From positions 1 to 37,481 of the forward strand of contig CAJYIY010000130.1 of NCBI GenBank assembly GCA_913775305.1: a stretch of 37,481 bases of DNA. Direction: 5' to 3'. Made by a program: the position numbers and the translations under genes. The notes beneath the pieces were generated by a model that was not told the origin of the DNA, did no database searches, and saw nothing but the letters and a program-made list of their open reading frames with translations. Of the stretch, positions 1 through 9,573 are shown piece after piece. Source of the DNA: an uncultured Erwinia sp. (GTDB taxonomy: Bacteria; Pseudomonadota; Gammaproteobacteria; Enterobacterales; Enterobacteriaceae). The number at the start of each line of letters is the position of its first letter. Within the stretch, counting starts at the first letter, position 1.

Positions 1-789
1 GGGACCAACAGGCAGGTCGGTGCGATTATAATCGGCGATCAAACCGCAGACGGGAATGCGCCCTTTGGTGTTCATCAGCGGCAGGATGGCGTCAAACACC
101 TTCCCTCCCACGCTTTCAAAATAGACGTCGATCCCCTCTGGGCAGTGGCGACTCAGCTGCTCTGCCAGATTGGCATCGCGATGGTCGAGACAGCGGTCGA
201 AGCCCAGCACCTGTTCTGCATAGCGGCACTTTTCTGCCCCGCCGGCAATACCCACCACGTGGCAGCCTTTCAGTTTGGCAATCTGCCCCACCAGCGAGCC
301 GACGGCACCGGTCGCGGCGGCTACGACCACGGTTTCTCCCGGCTGCGGGTTGCCGATATCCAGCAGACCCATATAGGCGGTAAAGCCCGGCATGCCCAGA
401 ATACCCAGCGCGTGGGAAGGGTGCTTCAGCACCGGACCGCTGAGTTTAAACAGGTCCCGACCATCGGACAGGGAAAAATCCTGCCAGCCGCTGTTGCCGA
501 CCACCCAGTCACCGACCGCGTAGTCGGCATGTTCAGACTGCTCAACAATTGATACGGTGCCGCCACACATCACTTCGCCCAGCCCAACGGGAGGAACATA
601 GGACGGGGCATTGCTCATCCGTCCGCGCATATAGGGGTCGAGCGACAGCCAGACGGTGCGCAGCAGCACCTGTCCGGATTCCGGAGCGGGGACGTGCCGG
701 GCTTCCAGACGAAAATTGTTTTCTGTCGGTGCGCCGTGCGGGCGTGAAGCCAGCAGGATGCGACGATTGGTTTGCTTATCTTGTGGCAT
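1..789 (-). CDS. curA: NADPH-dependent curcumin/enone reductase CurA-like (3' end outside window)
   Basis: This minus-strand gene starts at the ATG 787-789 and stays open for 263 codons to the window edge, so the C-terminal quarter is missing (the family is about 345 aa). The protein begins MPQDKQTNRRILLASRPHG and carries SLDPYMRGRMS near residue 50, the nucleotide-binding stretch VVAAATGAVGSLVGQIAKL near 150, and YFESVGGKVFDAILPL. These are hallmarks of the zinc-independent medium-chain reductases typified by E. coli CurA (YncB), which reduce carbon-carbon double bonds of enones with NADPH. The Rossmann glycines are intact. The natural substrate cannot be told from the sequence. It lies downstream of bioA on the same strand, with 95 bases between them and no visible functional link. 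In E. coli bioA is followed by ybhB, so this neighbour differs. Confidence 0.9.
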   Translation of the reverse strand, partial: MPQDKQTNRRILLASRPHGAPTENNFRLEARHVPAPESGQVLLRTVWLSLDPYMRGRMSNAPSYVPPVGLGEVMCGGTVSIVEQSEHADYAVGDWVVGNSGWQDFSLSDGRDLFKLSGPVLKHPSHALGILGMPGFTAYMGLLDIGNPQPGETVVVAAATGAVGSLVGQIAKLKGCHVVGIAGGAEKCRYAEQVLGFDRCLDHRDANLAEQLSRHCPEGIDVYFESVGGKVFDAILPLMNTKGRIPVCGLIADYNRTDLPVGP

Positions 790-884
790 AAAAACCTCCG
801 CTATCTTGTGCCCGGCTTTGTGCCGTACACACAGTGCTGAAAGCGTAGTGCATACCGCCTGCCGTCGCCTCGCGCTCTGTGCTC

Positions 885-2177
885 TCAGGCGGTTTTGAAC
901 AGTCGGGGATTGTCAACGGCGGCTGCCAGTGCATCGGTCAGCCGCATCAGCTCCTCGCGGGAAATAATATAGGGTGGCATCAGATAGATCAGACGGCCAA
1001 ACGGACGGATCCACACGCCGTTTTCCACAAAAAACCGCTGAATGGCGGCCACATCCACCGGTCTATGGGTTTCCACCACGCCAATCGCGCCCAGCACCCG
1101 TACGTCGGCGACCTCTGTCGCCGCCTTTAACGGTGTCAGCGCCGTGCGCAGCTGCGCCTCAATCGCCGCTACCTGAGCGGGCCAGTGGCTTTCTTCCAGC
1201 ATAGCCAGTGACTCTGTGGCCACTGCGCAGGCCAGCGGATTAGCCATAAACGTCGGGCCGTGCATAAAGCAGCCTGCCGCGCCGCGGCTGATGGTATCTG
1301 CCACCTGGCGGGTGGTCAGCGTGGCGGAAAGCGTCAGGGTTCCGCCTGTCAGGGCTTTGCCAACGCAAAGAATATCCGGGGCGATCCCCGCATGCTCGCA
1401 GGCAAACAGCCTGCCGGTGCGGCCAAATCCGGTGGCAATTTCATCGGCGATCAGTAACAGCCGGTAGCGGTCGCACAGTTCACGCACCCGATGCAGATAG
1501 CGCGGATGATAAAAGCGCATCCCGCCCGCGCCCTGCACAATCGGTTCAAGGATCACCGCAGTCAGCTGTCGGTGATGGCTGACGATCAGCTGTTCCAGCG
1601 CGTCGGTGTCGCTTTCACACCAGGGATCGTCGAAGCGACATGTCGGAGCCGGGGCGAACAGATGTTCGGGAAGGTAGCCCTGATACAGGCTGTGCATCGA
1701 ATTCTGCGGATCGCACACCGACATCGCAGCAAAAGTATCGCCGTGATAGCCGTTGCGCAAGGTCAGAAAACGCTGGCGTTTTTCGCCGCGTGCCTGCCAG
1801 TACTGCAGCGCCATCTTCATCGCCACCTCAACCGCCACCGAACCGGAATCCGCCAGAAATACGCACTCCAGCGGCGCGGGGGTCATGTCAACCAGCCGTC
1901 GGCACAGCGCCACCGCTGGCGGATGGGTAATGCCGCCGAACATCACGTGTGACATCTGCGCCATCTGGGTCTGTAGCGCCTGATTCAGGCGCGGATGGTT
2001 ATACCCGTGAACCGCCGCCCACCACGACGACATGCCGTCAACCAGCTGGCGGCCATCGGCCAGCTGTAGCCGACTTCCCTCCGCCGCCACCACCGGATAG
2101 CAGGGCAGAGGATCGCTCATTGAGGTGTAGGGATGCCAGATATGGTCACGGTCAAAGGTCAGATCGGCTGGGGTCAT
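885..2177 (-). CDS. bioA: Adenosylmethionine-8-amino-7-oxononanoate transaminase
   Basis: BioA converts 7-keto-8-aminopelargonate (KAPA) to 7,8-diaminopelargonate, using S-adenosylmethionine as amino donor and PLP as cofactor. The 430 residues match the family length (E. coli 429). The PLP lysine is K274 in [10 protein letters not shown], and D245 in [15 protein letters not shown] contacts the pyridine nitrogen; both have E. coli numbering. The N-terminus [10 protein letters not shown] and the loop [12 protein letters not shown] are also typical of BioA. It starts at ATG 2175-2177 and is transcribed divergently from bioB across an 88-base gap holding a BirA operator, so it should be repressed together with bioBFCD when biotinyl-AMP is abundant. 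Confidence 0.98.
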   Translation of the reverse strand: MTPADLTFDRDHIWHPYTSMSDPLPCYPVVAAEGSRLQLADGRQLVDGMSSWWAAVHGYNHPRLNQALQTQMAQMSHVMFGGITHPPAVALCRRLVDMTPAPLECVFLADSGSVAVEVAMKMALQYWQARGEKRQRFLTLRNGYHGDTFAAMSVCDPQNSMHSLYQGYLPEHLFAPAPTCRFDDPWCESDTDALEQLIVSHHRQLTAVILEPIVQGAGGMRFYHPRYLHRVRELCDRYRLLLIADEIATGFGRTGRLFACEHAGIAPDILCVGKALTGGTLTLSATLTTRQVADTISRGAAGCFMHGPTFMANPLACAVATESLAMLEESHWPAQVAAIEAQLRTALTPLKAATEVADVRVLGAIGVVETHRPVDVAAIQRFFVENGVWIRPFGRLIYLMPPYIISREELMRLTDALAAAVDNPRLFKTA

Positions 2178-2182
2178 AAATC

Positions 2183-2219
2183 ACTTGTAAACCAAAAATA
2201 AAAAATTTAGTTTACAAGT
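2183..2219. promoter_or_regulatory. BirA operator between bioA and bioB
   Basis: A perfect 10-base inverted repeat, ACTTGTAAAC (2183-2192) and GTTTACAAGT (2210-2219), is separated by 17 A/T-rich bases. It matches the known enterobacterial bio operator (TTGTAAAC half-sites). BirA dimers carrying biotinyl-AMP bind there and block the overlapping divergent promoters. The site lies 6 bases from the bioA start codon and 46 bases upstream of the bioB start. Confidence 0.95.
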
Positions 2220-2265
2220 ATAACCAGGCCGTGAAGACAATTGACAGACTTTTTTGGAGCAAGCA

Positions 2266-3297
2266 ATGGCAAAACGTTGGACCCTCTCACAGGCGCAGGT
2301 GCTGTTTGATAAACCGTTTCTCGAACTGATGTTTGAGGCGCAGCAGATCCATCGCCAGCATTTTGACCCACGGCAGGTTCAGGTCAGCACGCTGCTGTCG
2401 ATCAAAACCGGCGCCTGCCCGGAGGATTGCAAATATTGCCCGCAGAGCGCGCGTTATAAAACCGGACTGGAATCCGAACGCCTGATGGAAGTGGAGGAGG
2501 TGCTGAACTCCGCGCGTAAAGCAAAAGCCGCCGGATCCGGCCGTTTCTGCATGGGGGCGGCATGGAAAAATCCGCACGAGCGCGATATGCCGTATCTGGA
2601 GCAGATGGTGCAGGGCGTGAAGGCGATGGGAATGGAAACCTGTATGACCCTCGGTACGCTCAGTGAGCAGCAGGCGCAGCGGCTGGCGTCCGCCGGGCTG
2701 GATTTTTACAATCACAACCTCGATACCTCGCCAGAGTTTTACGGCAGCATCATCACCACCCGTAGCTACCAGGAACGTCTGGACACGCTTGGCAAAGTAC
2801 GCGATGCGGGGATTAAGGTCTGCTCAGGGGGCATCGTTGGTCTTGGCGAGACGGTCAACGATCGTGCCGGGCTGCTGGTACAGCTGGCGAACCTGCCAAC
2901 GCCGCCGGAAAGCGTGCCGATCAATATGCTGGTGAAGGTCAAAGGTACGCCGCTGGCGGATAATGAGGACGTCGATCCGTTCGATTTTATCCGCACCATC
3001 GCGGTGGCGAGAATTATGATGCCCGGTTCCCACGTGCGCCTTTCCGCCGGGCGTGAGCAGATGAGCGAACAGACCCAGGCGATGTGTTTTATGGCTGGAG
3101 CGAATTCCATTTTCTACGGCTGCAAGCTGCTGACCACGCCAAACCCGGAGGAAGATAAAGATCTGCTTCTGTTCCGTAAGCTGGGCCTGAATCCGCAACA
3201 TACTGCGACTCACGCCGGGGATAACGAGCAGCAGCAGGCGTTGGCGGCACAGCTGATGACCGCCGATAACGAACAGTTCTACAACGCGGCACGATAA
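2266..3297 (+). CDS. bioB: Biotin synthase
   Basis: BioB is a radical-SAM enzyme that inserts sulfur into dethiobiotin to form biotin. The 343-aa protein has the CxxxCxxC motif at C51, C55 and C58 for the 4Fe-4S cluster, and C95, C126, C186 and R258 for the auxiliary 2Fe-2S cluster. All correspond to the E. coli residues shifted by two. The ATG at 2266 is preferred over an in-frame TTG at 2254 because GGAG at 2256-2259 is well placed for it and the family begins there (MAKRWTLSQ). The stop TAA shares one base with the bioF ATG (3297), so bioB and bioF are translationally coupled. It is the first gene of bioBFCD under BirA control. Confidence 0.98.
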   Translation: MAKRWTLSQAQVLFDKPFLELMFEAQQIHRQHFDPRQVQVSTLLSIKTGACPEDCKYCPQSARYKTGLESERLMEVEEVLNSARKAKAAGSGRFCMGAAWKNPHERDMPYLEQMVQGVKAMGMETCMTLGTLSEQQAQRLASAGLDFYNHNLDTSPEFYGSIITTRSYQERLDTLGKVRDAGIKVCSGGIVGLGETVNDRAGLLVQLANLPTPPESVPINMLVKVKGTPLADNEDVDPFDFIRTIAVARIMMPGSHVRLSAGREQMSEQTQAMCFMAGANSIFYGCKLLTTPNPEEDKDLLLFRKLGLNPQHTATHAGDNEQQQALAAQLMTADNEQFYNAAR

Positions 3298-4451
3298 TGA
3301 GCTGGTCGCAACGCGTTCAGGAGGCGCTGGAGCAGCGCCGCAAAATGGGTCAGTACCGCCAGCGCACGGTCTGCCAGCAGGCCAATGGCCGCAGCCTTCG
3401 CATTGCGGGGACGAACTACCTCAACTTTTCCGCCAACGATTATCTCGGACTGAGCGACGATCCGCGGATTATTAACGCCTGGCAGCAGGGGGCGGCACGG
3501 TATGGCGTTGGCGCGGGCGGCTCGGCGCACGTCACCGGTTTTCGTACGCCACAGGCGGAACTGGAGCAGCGGCTGGCCGCCTGGCTGGGCTATCCGCGCG
3601 CGCTGCTTTTTATCTCCGGTTTTGCCGCCAATCAGGCGGTGATTACGGCGCTGGCAGGGAAAGACGATCGCATTCTGGCTGACAAACTCAGCCATGCTTC
3701 GCTGCTGGAGGCTGCCAGCCACAGTCCGGCAACGCTGCGTCGTTTTACCCACAACCAGCCGCAGGCGCTGGCGGCACGGCTGGCAGGACCGTGCAATGGT
3801 GAAACGCTGGTGGTTACCGAAGGAATTTTCAGCATGGACGGCGACAGCGCGCCGCTGGCGGCGCTGCATCAGCTGGCACAGCAGCACAATGCCTGGCTGC
3901 TGGTGGATGATGCCCACGGTATCGGTGTGAGGGGAGAACAGGGGCGTGGCAGCTGCTGGCAGCAGGATGTGAAGCCCGATCTGCAAATCATAACCTTTGG
4001 TAAAGCGTTTGGCGTCAGCGGTGCGGCACTGCTGTGCAGCGAAGACACCGCTGAATTTATGCTGCAGTTTGCCCGCCATCTTGTTTACAGCACCGCCATG
4101 CCACCGGCGCAGGTATGCGCATTACAGGAAGCGCTGAACTGCGTACAGCAGGGTGACGATCTGCGCCAGCGCCTGCGGCAAAATATCGCCCGTTTTCGTA
4201 CCGGTGCCGCCGGTCTGCGCTGGCAGATAATGAATTCCGACAGTGCCATTCAGCCGCTACGGGTAGGGGATGAGCAGGCCGCTGTGGATCTGGCCGCACG
4301 TTTGCGACAGCAGGGCTGTTGGGTGACTGCCATCCGTCCTCCCACCGTGCCACCCGGCACTGCGCGCCTGCGTATCACGCTCAGCGCGGCACATCTGCCG
4401 GAAGATATCGAACGCCTGCTGGAGGTGCTGAATGCTACAGACGGTGGATAA
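3297..4451 (+). CDS. bioF: 8-amino-7-oxononanoate synthase
   Basis: BioF condenses pimeloyl-ACP with L-alanine to give KAPA, using PLP. The 384 residues match the family length. The PLP lysine is K236 in [11 protein letters not shown], with H133 (LSHASL), D204 and H207 ([10 protein letters not shown]) at the E. coli positions. The motifs [10 protein letters not shown] and [10 protein letters not shown] are also typical. It starts at the ATG overlapping the bioB stop and runs 20 bases into bioC, so it is part of the tightly packed bioBFCD operon. Confidence 0.98.
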   Translation: MSWSQRVQEALEQRRKMGQYRQRTVCQQANGRSLRIAGTNYLNFSANDYLGLSDDPRIINAWQQGAARYGVGAGGSAHVTGFRTPQAELEQRLAAWLGYPRALLFISGFAANQAVITALAGKDDRILADKLSHASLLEAASHSPATLRRFTHNQPQALAARLAGPCNGETLVVTEGIFSMDGDSAPLAALHQLAQQHNAWLLVDDAHGIGVRGEQGRGSCWQQDVKPDLQIITFGKAFGVSGAALLCSEDTAEFMLQFARHLVYSTAMPPAQVCALQEALNCVQQGDDLRQRLRQNIARFRTGAAGLRWQIMNSDSAIQPLRVGDEQAAVDLAARLRQQGCWVTAIRPPTVPPGTARLRITLSAAHLPEDIERLLEVLNATDGG

Positions 4452-5190
4452 ACAGGCGGTTGCCGTTGCCTTTGGCCGCGCTGCAACGTGCTATAACCAG
4501 CACGCCGAGCTTCAGCGGCAGTGTGGGGAGCGGCTGATGGCGCTGGCGAGGAGCGGCAGCGCGATGCAGGTACTGGATGCGGGCTGTGGAACAGGCTGGT
4601 TCAGCCAGCGCTGGCAGCAGAACGGCCATCGGGTGACCGCGCTGGATCTCTCGGCAGAAATGCTGCGCCAGGCAGAAGCCTCGGCGGTGGCGACCGACTA
4701 CCGCCAGGGCGATATCGAGGCACTGCCGTTCGCGGACGCCAGCTTTGACCGCTGCTGGAGCAACCTCGCCGTGCAGTGGTGCAGCGATCTGAAACAGGGA
4801 CTGAGCGAGCTGTATCGGGTGACCCGTCCGGGCGGGCAGGTGCTGTTTTCAACCCTCGAAGCCGGGGCATTGCCCGAGGTGGCCAGCGCGTGGAGAGCCC
4901 TGGGCGCTGTGGTACCACTGAATCCGCAGCCGACCGTAGATGAAATCGCCCGCGCGGGCTGTAAAACAGCGATGCAGCTGCATCGCCTGACGCTGACGCT
5001 GGCGTACCCGGATGCGCTGAGTGCCCTGCGATCGCTGAAAGGCACGGGAGTCAGCCATTTGCATCAGGGACGTGCCGGGATCGTTCTGAACCGGCAACGT
5101 CTGGAGCAGCTTGAACAGGTGTGGAGCCGCGATGAGCGCGGCTACCTGCTGAGCTGGAAACTTATTTTAGGAGTGATTGAGCGTGAGTAA
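4432..5190 (+). CDS. bioC: Malonyl-ACP O-methyltransferase
   Basis: BioC methylates the free carboxyl of malonyl-ACP with SAM. The methyl ester disguises the molecule so that fatty acid synthesis can elongate it to pimeloyl-ACP methyl ester. SAM motif I is [11 protein letters not shown] at about residues 47-57, followed by [11 protein letters not shown] and the BioC-typical [11 protein letters not shown] near 105-115. Length is 252 aa (E. coli 251). It overlaps bioF by 20 bases and bioD by 8, as in other enterobacterial bio operons. The partner esterase BioH is not in this window. Confidence 0.97.
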   Translation: MLQTVDKQAVAVAFGRAATCYNQHAELQRQCGERLMALARSGSAMQVLDAGCGTGWFSQRWQQNGHRVTALDLSAEMLRQAEASAVATDYRQGDIEALPFADASFDRCWSNLAVQWCSDLKQGLSELYRVTRPGGQVLFSTLEAGALPEVASAWRALGAVVPLNPQPTVDEIARAGCKTAMQLHRLTLTLAYPDALSALRSLKGTGVSHLHQGRAGIVLNRQRLEQLEQVWSRDERGYLLSWKLILGVIERE

Positions 5191-5866
5191 ACGTTGGTTT
5201 GTGACCGGAACGGATACGGAAACGGGTAAGACTACCGCCAGCTGTGCGCTGCTGCAGGCCGCCAGCGCCGCGGGTTATCGCTGTGCGGGCTACAAGCCGG
5301 TTGCCTCCGGCTGCGAAGTGACGCCTGCCGGAATACGTAATCAGGATGCGCTGCTGCTTCAGCGCTTTTCCAGCGTTGATTTACCTTACGATATGGTCAA
5401 CCCGCTGGCGTTTCTTGAACCGACCTCGCCGCATATCGTCAGTGCAGAAGAGCAGCGGCCGATTGCGTTCAGCCAGCTTTCCGCCGGGTTAGAGGCGGTT
5501 GCACAACAGGCTGACTGGGTGCTGACCGAAGGTGCCGGAGGCTGGTTTACCCCGCTCTCCGCGGAAAAGACTTTTGCCGACTGGGTCGTTCAGGAGCAAC
5601 TGCCGGTGATTCTGGTGGTGGGGGTCAAGCTGGGCTGTATCAACCATGCGCTGTTGACCGCGCAGGCAGTTGCCTCAAGTGGGCTCACGCTGGTGGGGTG
5701 GATCGCCAACGGCATCCAGCCAGCCGGTAAGCGTCACGCTGAGTATCTGGCTACGCTGCGTCATCTGCTGCCTGCGCCGATGCTGGGTGAGATCCCTTAT
5801 CTGCCCGATGACGAGCAAAGGGAGCGGCTGGGGCAGTATCTGTCGCTGGAAGCCCTGCCGCGCTGA
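5183..5866 (+). CDS. bioD: Dethiobiotin synthetase
   Basis: BioD closes the ureido ring of dethiobiotin from diaminopelargonate, CO2 and ATP. The P-loop GTDTETGKT lies at residues 9-17, followed by AGYKPVASGC, EPTSPHIVSA and EGAGGWFTPL, all conserved in BioD1. The GTG at 5183 is chosen as start because it gives the family N-terminus [12 protein letters not shown]. coli bioD uses the same start, and TAGGAG at 5168-5173 lies upstream at a suitable distance. An in-frame TTG at 5177 is possible but less likely. Length is 227 aa. It is the last gene of the operon and faces the convergent ABC ATPase gene. Confidence 0.97.
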   Translation: MSKRWFVTGTDTETGKTTASCALLQAASAAGYRCAGYKPVASGCEVTPAGIRNQDALLLQRFSSVDLPYDMVNPLAFLEPTSPHIVSAEEQRPIAFSQLSAGLEAVAQQADWVLTEGAGGWFTPLSAEKTFADWVVQEQLPVILVVGVKLGCINHALLTAQAVASSGLTLVGWIANGIQPAGKRHAEYLATLRHLLPAPMLGEIPYLPDDEQRERLGQYLSLEALPR

Positions 5867-5902
5867 CGGCGGGGCCAGGGAAACGGGCCTCAGGCCGTCA
5901 GC
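5862..5902. terminator. Inverted repeat between convergent bioD and ABC ATPase gene
   Basis: GCTGACGGC (5862-5870) and GCCGTCAGC (5894-5902) form a perfect 9-base stem that includes the bioD stop codon and the last codons of the opposite gene. A shorter GGCC/GGCC pairing is possible inside the loop. No T-run follows on either strand, so intrinsic termination is only a possibility. Confidence 0.35.
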
Positions 5903-6606
5903 CAGGTATTCACTATGCCTTCATCCAGCAGCGCCATTTTGCCGTGGGCGACATTGCGGCCGCGATGCAGCAGCAGGAAGTAATCGGCCACCCGGCGGAT
6001 AAACGACAGGCGCTGTTCCAGCAGCAGGATGGTCATCCCGAAATCATGGTTAAGCCGGTAGATCAGATTGCCCATTTCCTCTTCCAGCCACGGCGACATG
6101 CCCTCGGTTGGATCGTCAAGGATCAGAAGTTTTGGCCGCAGTACCAGTGCGCGTGCCAGCGCCAGGTGCTGCTGCTGATCCAGGGGCAGTTCTCCGCTGC
6201 GTCGCTGGCGCAGCGAATAGAGTGCCGGAAACAGGTCGTAGACCATCTGTGGGATCGCCCGATGGCGCTCCTGTCCCGCCCCGGCCAGCAGAGCGATTTG
6301 CAGATTCTCCTCCACGCTCAGCTGTGAAAAAATCTGTCTGCCCTGTGGCACATAGCCAATCCCGAGCGCCGCTCGCCGTTCCGCCGGTTGCAGTAGCAGA
6401 TCCTGTGGCGGCAGATCGCCCTCCTGCCAGATCATTGAACCGCTGTTAATCGGCAGGTGGCCCATAATACAGTTAACCAGCGTGGTCTTTCCCATCCCGG
6501 GGCGGCCAATGATGCCGGTGCAGGTGCCGGGGGTAAGATCGAGGTCCACATCCCACAGAATATGGTTTTGCCCATAAAATTGATTGATTGAACGTAAACT
6601 CAGCAT
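5890..6606 (-). CDS. Orphan ABC transporter ATPase, UrtE/LivF-like, with degenerate motifs
   Basis: This 238-aa protein aligns over its length with ATP-binding subunits of branched-chain amino acid/urea importers (LivF/UrtE): LRSINQFYGQNHILWDVDL, then a P-loop GRPGMGKTT near residue 35. Two key ATPase motifs are altered. The signature usually written LSGGQ reads LPLDQ (in GELPLDQQQHLALARAL), and Walker B reads LLILDDPTEG, with aspartate where the catalytic glutamate normally sits. No permease, second ATPase or binding-protein gene lies nearby. The start is ATG 6604-6606 behind a strong GGAGGAG. The frame is intact, so it is not an obvious pseudogene, but normal hydrolysis is doubtful. It interrupts the bioD-uvrB adjacency seen in E. 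coli. The substrate is unknown. Confidence 0.85.
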   Translation of the reverse strand: MLSLRSINQFYGQNHILWDVDLDLTPGTCTGIIGRPGMGKTTLVNCIMGHLPINSGSMIWQEGDLPPQDLLLQPAERRAALGIGYVPQGRQIFSQLSVEENLQIALLAGAGQERHRAIPQMVYDLFPALYSLRQRRSGELPLDQQQHLALARALVLRPKLLILDDPTEGMSPWLEEEMGNLIYRLNHDFGMTILLLEQRLSFIRRVADYFLLLHRGRNVAHGKMALLDEGIVNTWLTA

Positions 6607-7346
6607 CTTGCATTCTCCTCCAGACCGTATCCGATTACACCCGTGCCGCAGGCGATTTAGCTGGCGAATAAATTAACAAGCAATTAACGGGCCATCCCCG
6701 CAGAAAGGCGGTAAAGTCGTTTAACCATCAGTTCTGTTGGTCTATTTGTCAGAAACGCTAAACAATTTCTGACGGCAATCAGCAGTCTGCACCCCGATAG
6801 TGCCTGGTGTTAATCAGTTGTGGTGCAGATGCTGCGTAAAGTGGCAGGGTGGGGATAAAAGCTGAACGGCAGGGGGCAGTGAAAATGCCTGCTGGCTATG
6901 CACAATTCCACGTTTTCTTATCCAAAAATTGGACATTGGCGAGGAAAAAAAAACAAAAAAAAATATTTAACGACGGTAATGATCCGTGGGGATGATTTAT
7001 ACACAGCAGATGTTTCAGGCCCTGTAATCAGTTATCCACTGTTACTGTGGATAACCTTGTGTATTAGATTGTGAAAACTTACGTAAAGCGAGAGCGGGCG
7101 CGGCTTCAGCTCCGATTGGTGCGAAACTCGACTTGTTATTAAATCGTATATAATTCAGTACGTTATCTAAAATCAAGCGCCGAAGAATTCCGGGCCAAAG
7201 TGAGTGCCGCTTTTGCCTGCCGGTGCTTGACAAATGTTAATTTGGCAAAATTTCTGGGGATAACCCGGCAACAGTTTATGCGCAGTCGTTTGCGCACCGT
7301 CTGTTAACAGTGCGGCGTAGCCCGTTGAATGCTCAGTATGCAAAAT
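6607..7346. other. Long non-coding region upstream of uvrB
   Basis: No convincing gene lies in these 740 bases. The region holds a perfect 8-base hairpin GTCAGAAA/TTTCTGAC (6748-6755 and 6766-6773), two A9 runs separated by one C (6945-6963), and a cluster of DnaA-box sequences. It also contains a TATAAT (7149-7154) with a poor -35 match and a TTGACA (7227-7232) without a good -10. The start side of the minus-strand ABC ATPase gene is also here. In E. coli the uvrB control region likewise has several promoters spread over a few hundred bases. Confidence 0.6.
6997..7054. promoter_or_regulatory. DnaA-box cluster upstream of uvrB
   Basis: TTATACACA (6997-7005, plus strand) fits the DnaA consensus TTWTNCACA. 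TTATCCACA is present exactly on the minus strand at 7046-7054, and TTATCCACT (7032-7040, plus) differs by one base. The last two are arms of a 9-base palindrome, GTTATCCAC / GTGGATAAC. One-mismatch copies also occur at 6850-6858 and 7255-7263. DnaA involvement upstream of E. coli uvrB has been reported, so a regulatory role is plausible. Confidence 0.6.
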
Positions 7347-7366
7347 AACTGTTAATATATCCAGTA
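7347..7366 (+). promoter_or_regulatory. LexA (SOS) box of uvrB
   Basis: AACTGTTAATATATCCAGTA fits the SOS box pattern CTGT-N8-CAGT and is nearly the same as the known E. coli uvrB LexA site. It lies 77 bases before the uvrB start codon and overlaps a likely -10 region (TAATAT). This makes uvrB DNA-damage inducible. Confidence 0.93.
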
Positions 7367-7443
7367 TTTTGAGCTGGCAAATTCGCGATGGCAGAGTAGA
7401 ATTAGAACCCGATTCGTGCATATTTCCATCAGGTAGCCTGCAA

Positions 7444-9468
7444 ATGAGCAAAGTCTTTAAACTCAATTCCGAATTTAAACCCTCTGGCGATCAGCCGGAG
7501 GCGATCCGCCGTCTGGAAGAGGGGCTGGAAGACGGGCTTGCCCATCAGACGCTGCTTGGGGTGACGGGGTCGGGCAAAACGTTTACCGTCGCCAATGTGA
7601 TTGCCGATCTCAATCGGCCAACCATGGTGCTGGCACCGAATAAAACCCTGGCGGCGCAGCTGTACGGCGAGATGAAGGAGTTTTTCCCCGACAACGCGGT
7701 AGAGTACTTCGTCTCCTATTACGACTATTACCAGCCGGAAGCCTACGTGCCCAGCTCGGATACGTTTATTGAGAAAGATGCATCGGTTAACGAACATATT
7801 GAACAGATGCGTCTTTCCGCGACCAAGGCGCTGCTGGAGCGCCGTGATGTGATCGTCGTGGCGTCAGTTTCAGCGATTTACGGTCTGGGCGACCCCGATC
7901 TGTATCTGAAGATGATGCTGCACCTGACGCGCGGCATGGTGATTGACCAGCGCGCGATTTTACGCCGTCTGGCCGAGCTGCAGTATACCCGCAACGATCA
8001 GGCCTTCCAGCGCGGCACTTTCCGCGTGCGCGGTGAGGTGATCGATATTTTCCCGGCAGAATCCGACGACTACGCGCTGCGCGTGGAGCTGTTTGATGAA
8101 GAGGTGGAAAGGCTGTCAATCTTCGATCCGCTAACCGGCCAGATTACCTCGGTGATCCCACGCTATACCATCTATCCGAAAACCCACTACGTCACGCCGC
8201 GCGAGCGTATCCTGCAGGCGATGGAAGAGATTAAAGTGGAGCTGGCCGATCGTCGACAGGTGCTGCTGGCCAACAATAAGCTGCTGGAAGAGCAGCGCAT
8301 CAGTCAGCGCACCCAGTTCGATCTTGAGATGATGAACGAGCTGGGCTACTGCTCAGGTATTGAGAACTACTCGCGCTATCTTTCCGGGCGCGGTCCTGGT
8401 GAAGCGCCCCCCACGCTGTTTGACTATCTGCCGGCCGATGGCCTGCTGGTGATTGATGAATCGCACGTAACCATTCCGCAAATCGGTGGCATGTATCGCG
8501 GTGACCGCGCGCGTAAAGAAACGCTGGTGGAGTATGGCTTCCGCCTGCCTTCGGCGCTGGATAACCGCCCGATGAAGTTCGAAGAGTTTGAAGCACTGGC
8601 TCCGCAGACCATCTATGTTTCCGCCACGCCAGGTCACTATGAGTTGGAAAAGTCCGGTGGCGAAGTGATCGACCAGGTGGTACGCCCGACCGGCCTGCTC
8701 GATCCTGTGGTGGAAGTGCGTCCGGTCGGCACTCAGGTCGATGATTTGCTGTCGGAAATCCGCCAGCGTGTGGCGATCAATGAGCGCGTGCTGGTGACGG
8801 TGCTGACCAAACGGATGGCGGAAGATTTAACCGAGTACCTCGAAGAGCACGGTGAGCGGGTACGCTATCTGCACTCCGATATCGACACCGTTGAGCGCGT
8901 TGAAATCATCCGCGATCTGCGCCTCGGCAAGTTTGACGTACTGGTGGGGATCAACCTGCTGCGCGAGGGGCTGGATATGCCAGAGGTTTCGCTGGTGGCG
9001 ATCCTTGACGCTGACAAAGAGGGCTTCCTGCGTTCAGAGCGTTCGCTGATTCAGACCATTGGGCGTGCGGCGCGTAACCTCAACGGTAAAGCAATTCTCT
9101 ACGGCGATAAAATTACCCCGTCGATGGAGCGTGCGATTGGTGAAACCGAGCGCCGCCGCGAGAAGCAGGACGCCTTTAACAAAGAGAACGGCATCGTCCC
9201 GCAGGCGCTGAACAAGAAAATTGCCGATATTCTTGAACTGGGGCAGGGGCTGGCGAAAAACAAAGCCAAACCGCGCAGCATGAAGGGACGCAGCGTGGTG
9301 GAAGAGGATCCGGGTTATGTGGATCTGTCACCGCAGGGGCTACAGAAGCGTATCCACGAGCTGGAGGCGCTGATGCAGCAGCACGCGCAGAACCTTGAGT
9401 TTGAGGAAGCGGCTGAGGTGCGCGACAGGCTGCATCAGGTGCGGGAACTGTTTATCGCGGCCTCGTAG
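7444..9468 (+). CDS. uvrB: Excinuclease ABC subunit B
   Basis: UvrB is the damage-verifying helicase-like subunit of nucleotide excision repair. It is loaded by UvrA and recruits UvrC for incision. The 674-aa protein has Walker A GVTGSGKT (39-46), the damage-probing beta-hairpin region [17 protein letters not shown] (about 93-109), the DExH box IDESHVT, helicase motifs VSATPG and QTIGRAARN, and a C-terminal UVR motif (about 635-667, [15 protein letters not shown]) that contacts UvrC. The ATG at 7444 is chosen because the family begins [18 protein letters not shown]; an upstream in-frame TTG at 7369 touches the LexA box and is unlikely. It is under LexA control and convergent with ybhK. Confidence 0.98.
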   Translation: MSKVFKLNSEFKPSGDQPEAIRRLEEGLEDGLAHQTLLGVTGSGKTFTVANVIADLNRPTMVLAPNKTLAAQLYGEMKEFFPDNAVEYFVSYYDYYQPEAYVPSSDTFIEKDASVNEHIEQMRLSATKALLERRDVIVVASVSAIYGLGDPDLYLKMMLHLTRGMVIDQRAILRRLAELQYTRNDQAFQRGTFRVRGEVIDIFPAESDDYALRVELFDEEVERLSIFDPLTGQITSVIPRYTIYPKTHYVTPRERILQAMEEIKVELADRRQVLLANNKLLEEQRISQRTQFDLEMMNELGYCSGIENYSRYLSGRGPGEAPPTLFDYLPADGLLVIDESHVTIPQIGGMYRGDRARKETLVEYGFRLPSALDNRPMKFEEFEALAPQTIYVSATPGHYELEKSGGEVIDQVVRPTGLLDPVVEVRPVGTQVDDLLSEIRQRVAINERVLVTVLTKRMAEDLTEYLEEHGERVRYLHSDIDTVERVEIIRDLRLGKFDVLVGINLLREGLDMPEVSLVAILDADKEGFLRSERSLIQTIGRAARNLNGKAILYGDKITPSMERAIGETERRREKQDAFNKENGIVPQALNKKIADILELGQGLAKNKAKPRSMKGRSVVEEDPGYVDLSPQGLQKRIHELEALMQQHAQNLEFEEAAEVRDRLHQVRELFIAAS

Positions 9469-9483
9469 TCGTCGTTGCCTAGA

Positions 9484-9560
9484 TGCCGGTCTGCCGGCAC
9501 AGACAGGTTGCTGCAACGCCGGATTGCTGCGTGCAGTGCCCGGCAAAGCGAGCACTGCGC
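9484..9560. terminator. Two hairpins between convergent uvrB and ybhK
   Basis: TGCCGG-TCTG-CCGGCA (9484-9499) is followed by GTGCAGTGC (9531-9539) pairing with GCACTGCGC (9552-9560), with one G-U pair. They lie in the 105-base gap between two genes that end facing each other, consistent with a bidirectional terminator. Neither is followed by a good T-run. Confidence 0.4.
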
Positions 9561-9573
9561 GACGTTTCTGCGC

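Noticed and set aside
145-552. Plus-strand open frame of 135 codons
   Set aside because: It lies antisense within the curA-like gene, has no ribosome site or recognisable domain, and the curA frame is clearly the coding one.
854-893. Inverted repeat ACCGCCTG/CAGGCGGT at the end of bioA
   Set aside because: The stem is 8 bases with a 24-base loop. The T-run is on the plus strand, where no gene ends, so it is not a credible bioA terminator.
3279-4079. Minus-strand open frame of 266 codons
   Set aside because: It is antisense to bioF. Long antisense frames are common in GC-rich genes and this one has a composition-driven, His/Gln-rich product without family features.
6945-7055. A-tract plus DnaA boxes considered as a replication origin
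   Set aside because: There are no iterons, no rep gene and no GATC cluster, and the site is the uvrB promoter region, where DnaA boxes are known in E. coli. A regulatory role is more likely.
7173-7466. Minus-strand open frame of 97 codons overlapping the uvrB start
   Set aside because: It covers the LexA box and the uvrB ribosome site and has no protein family features.
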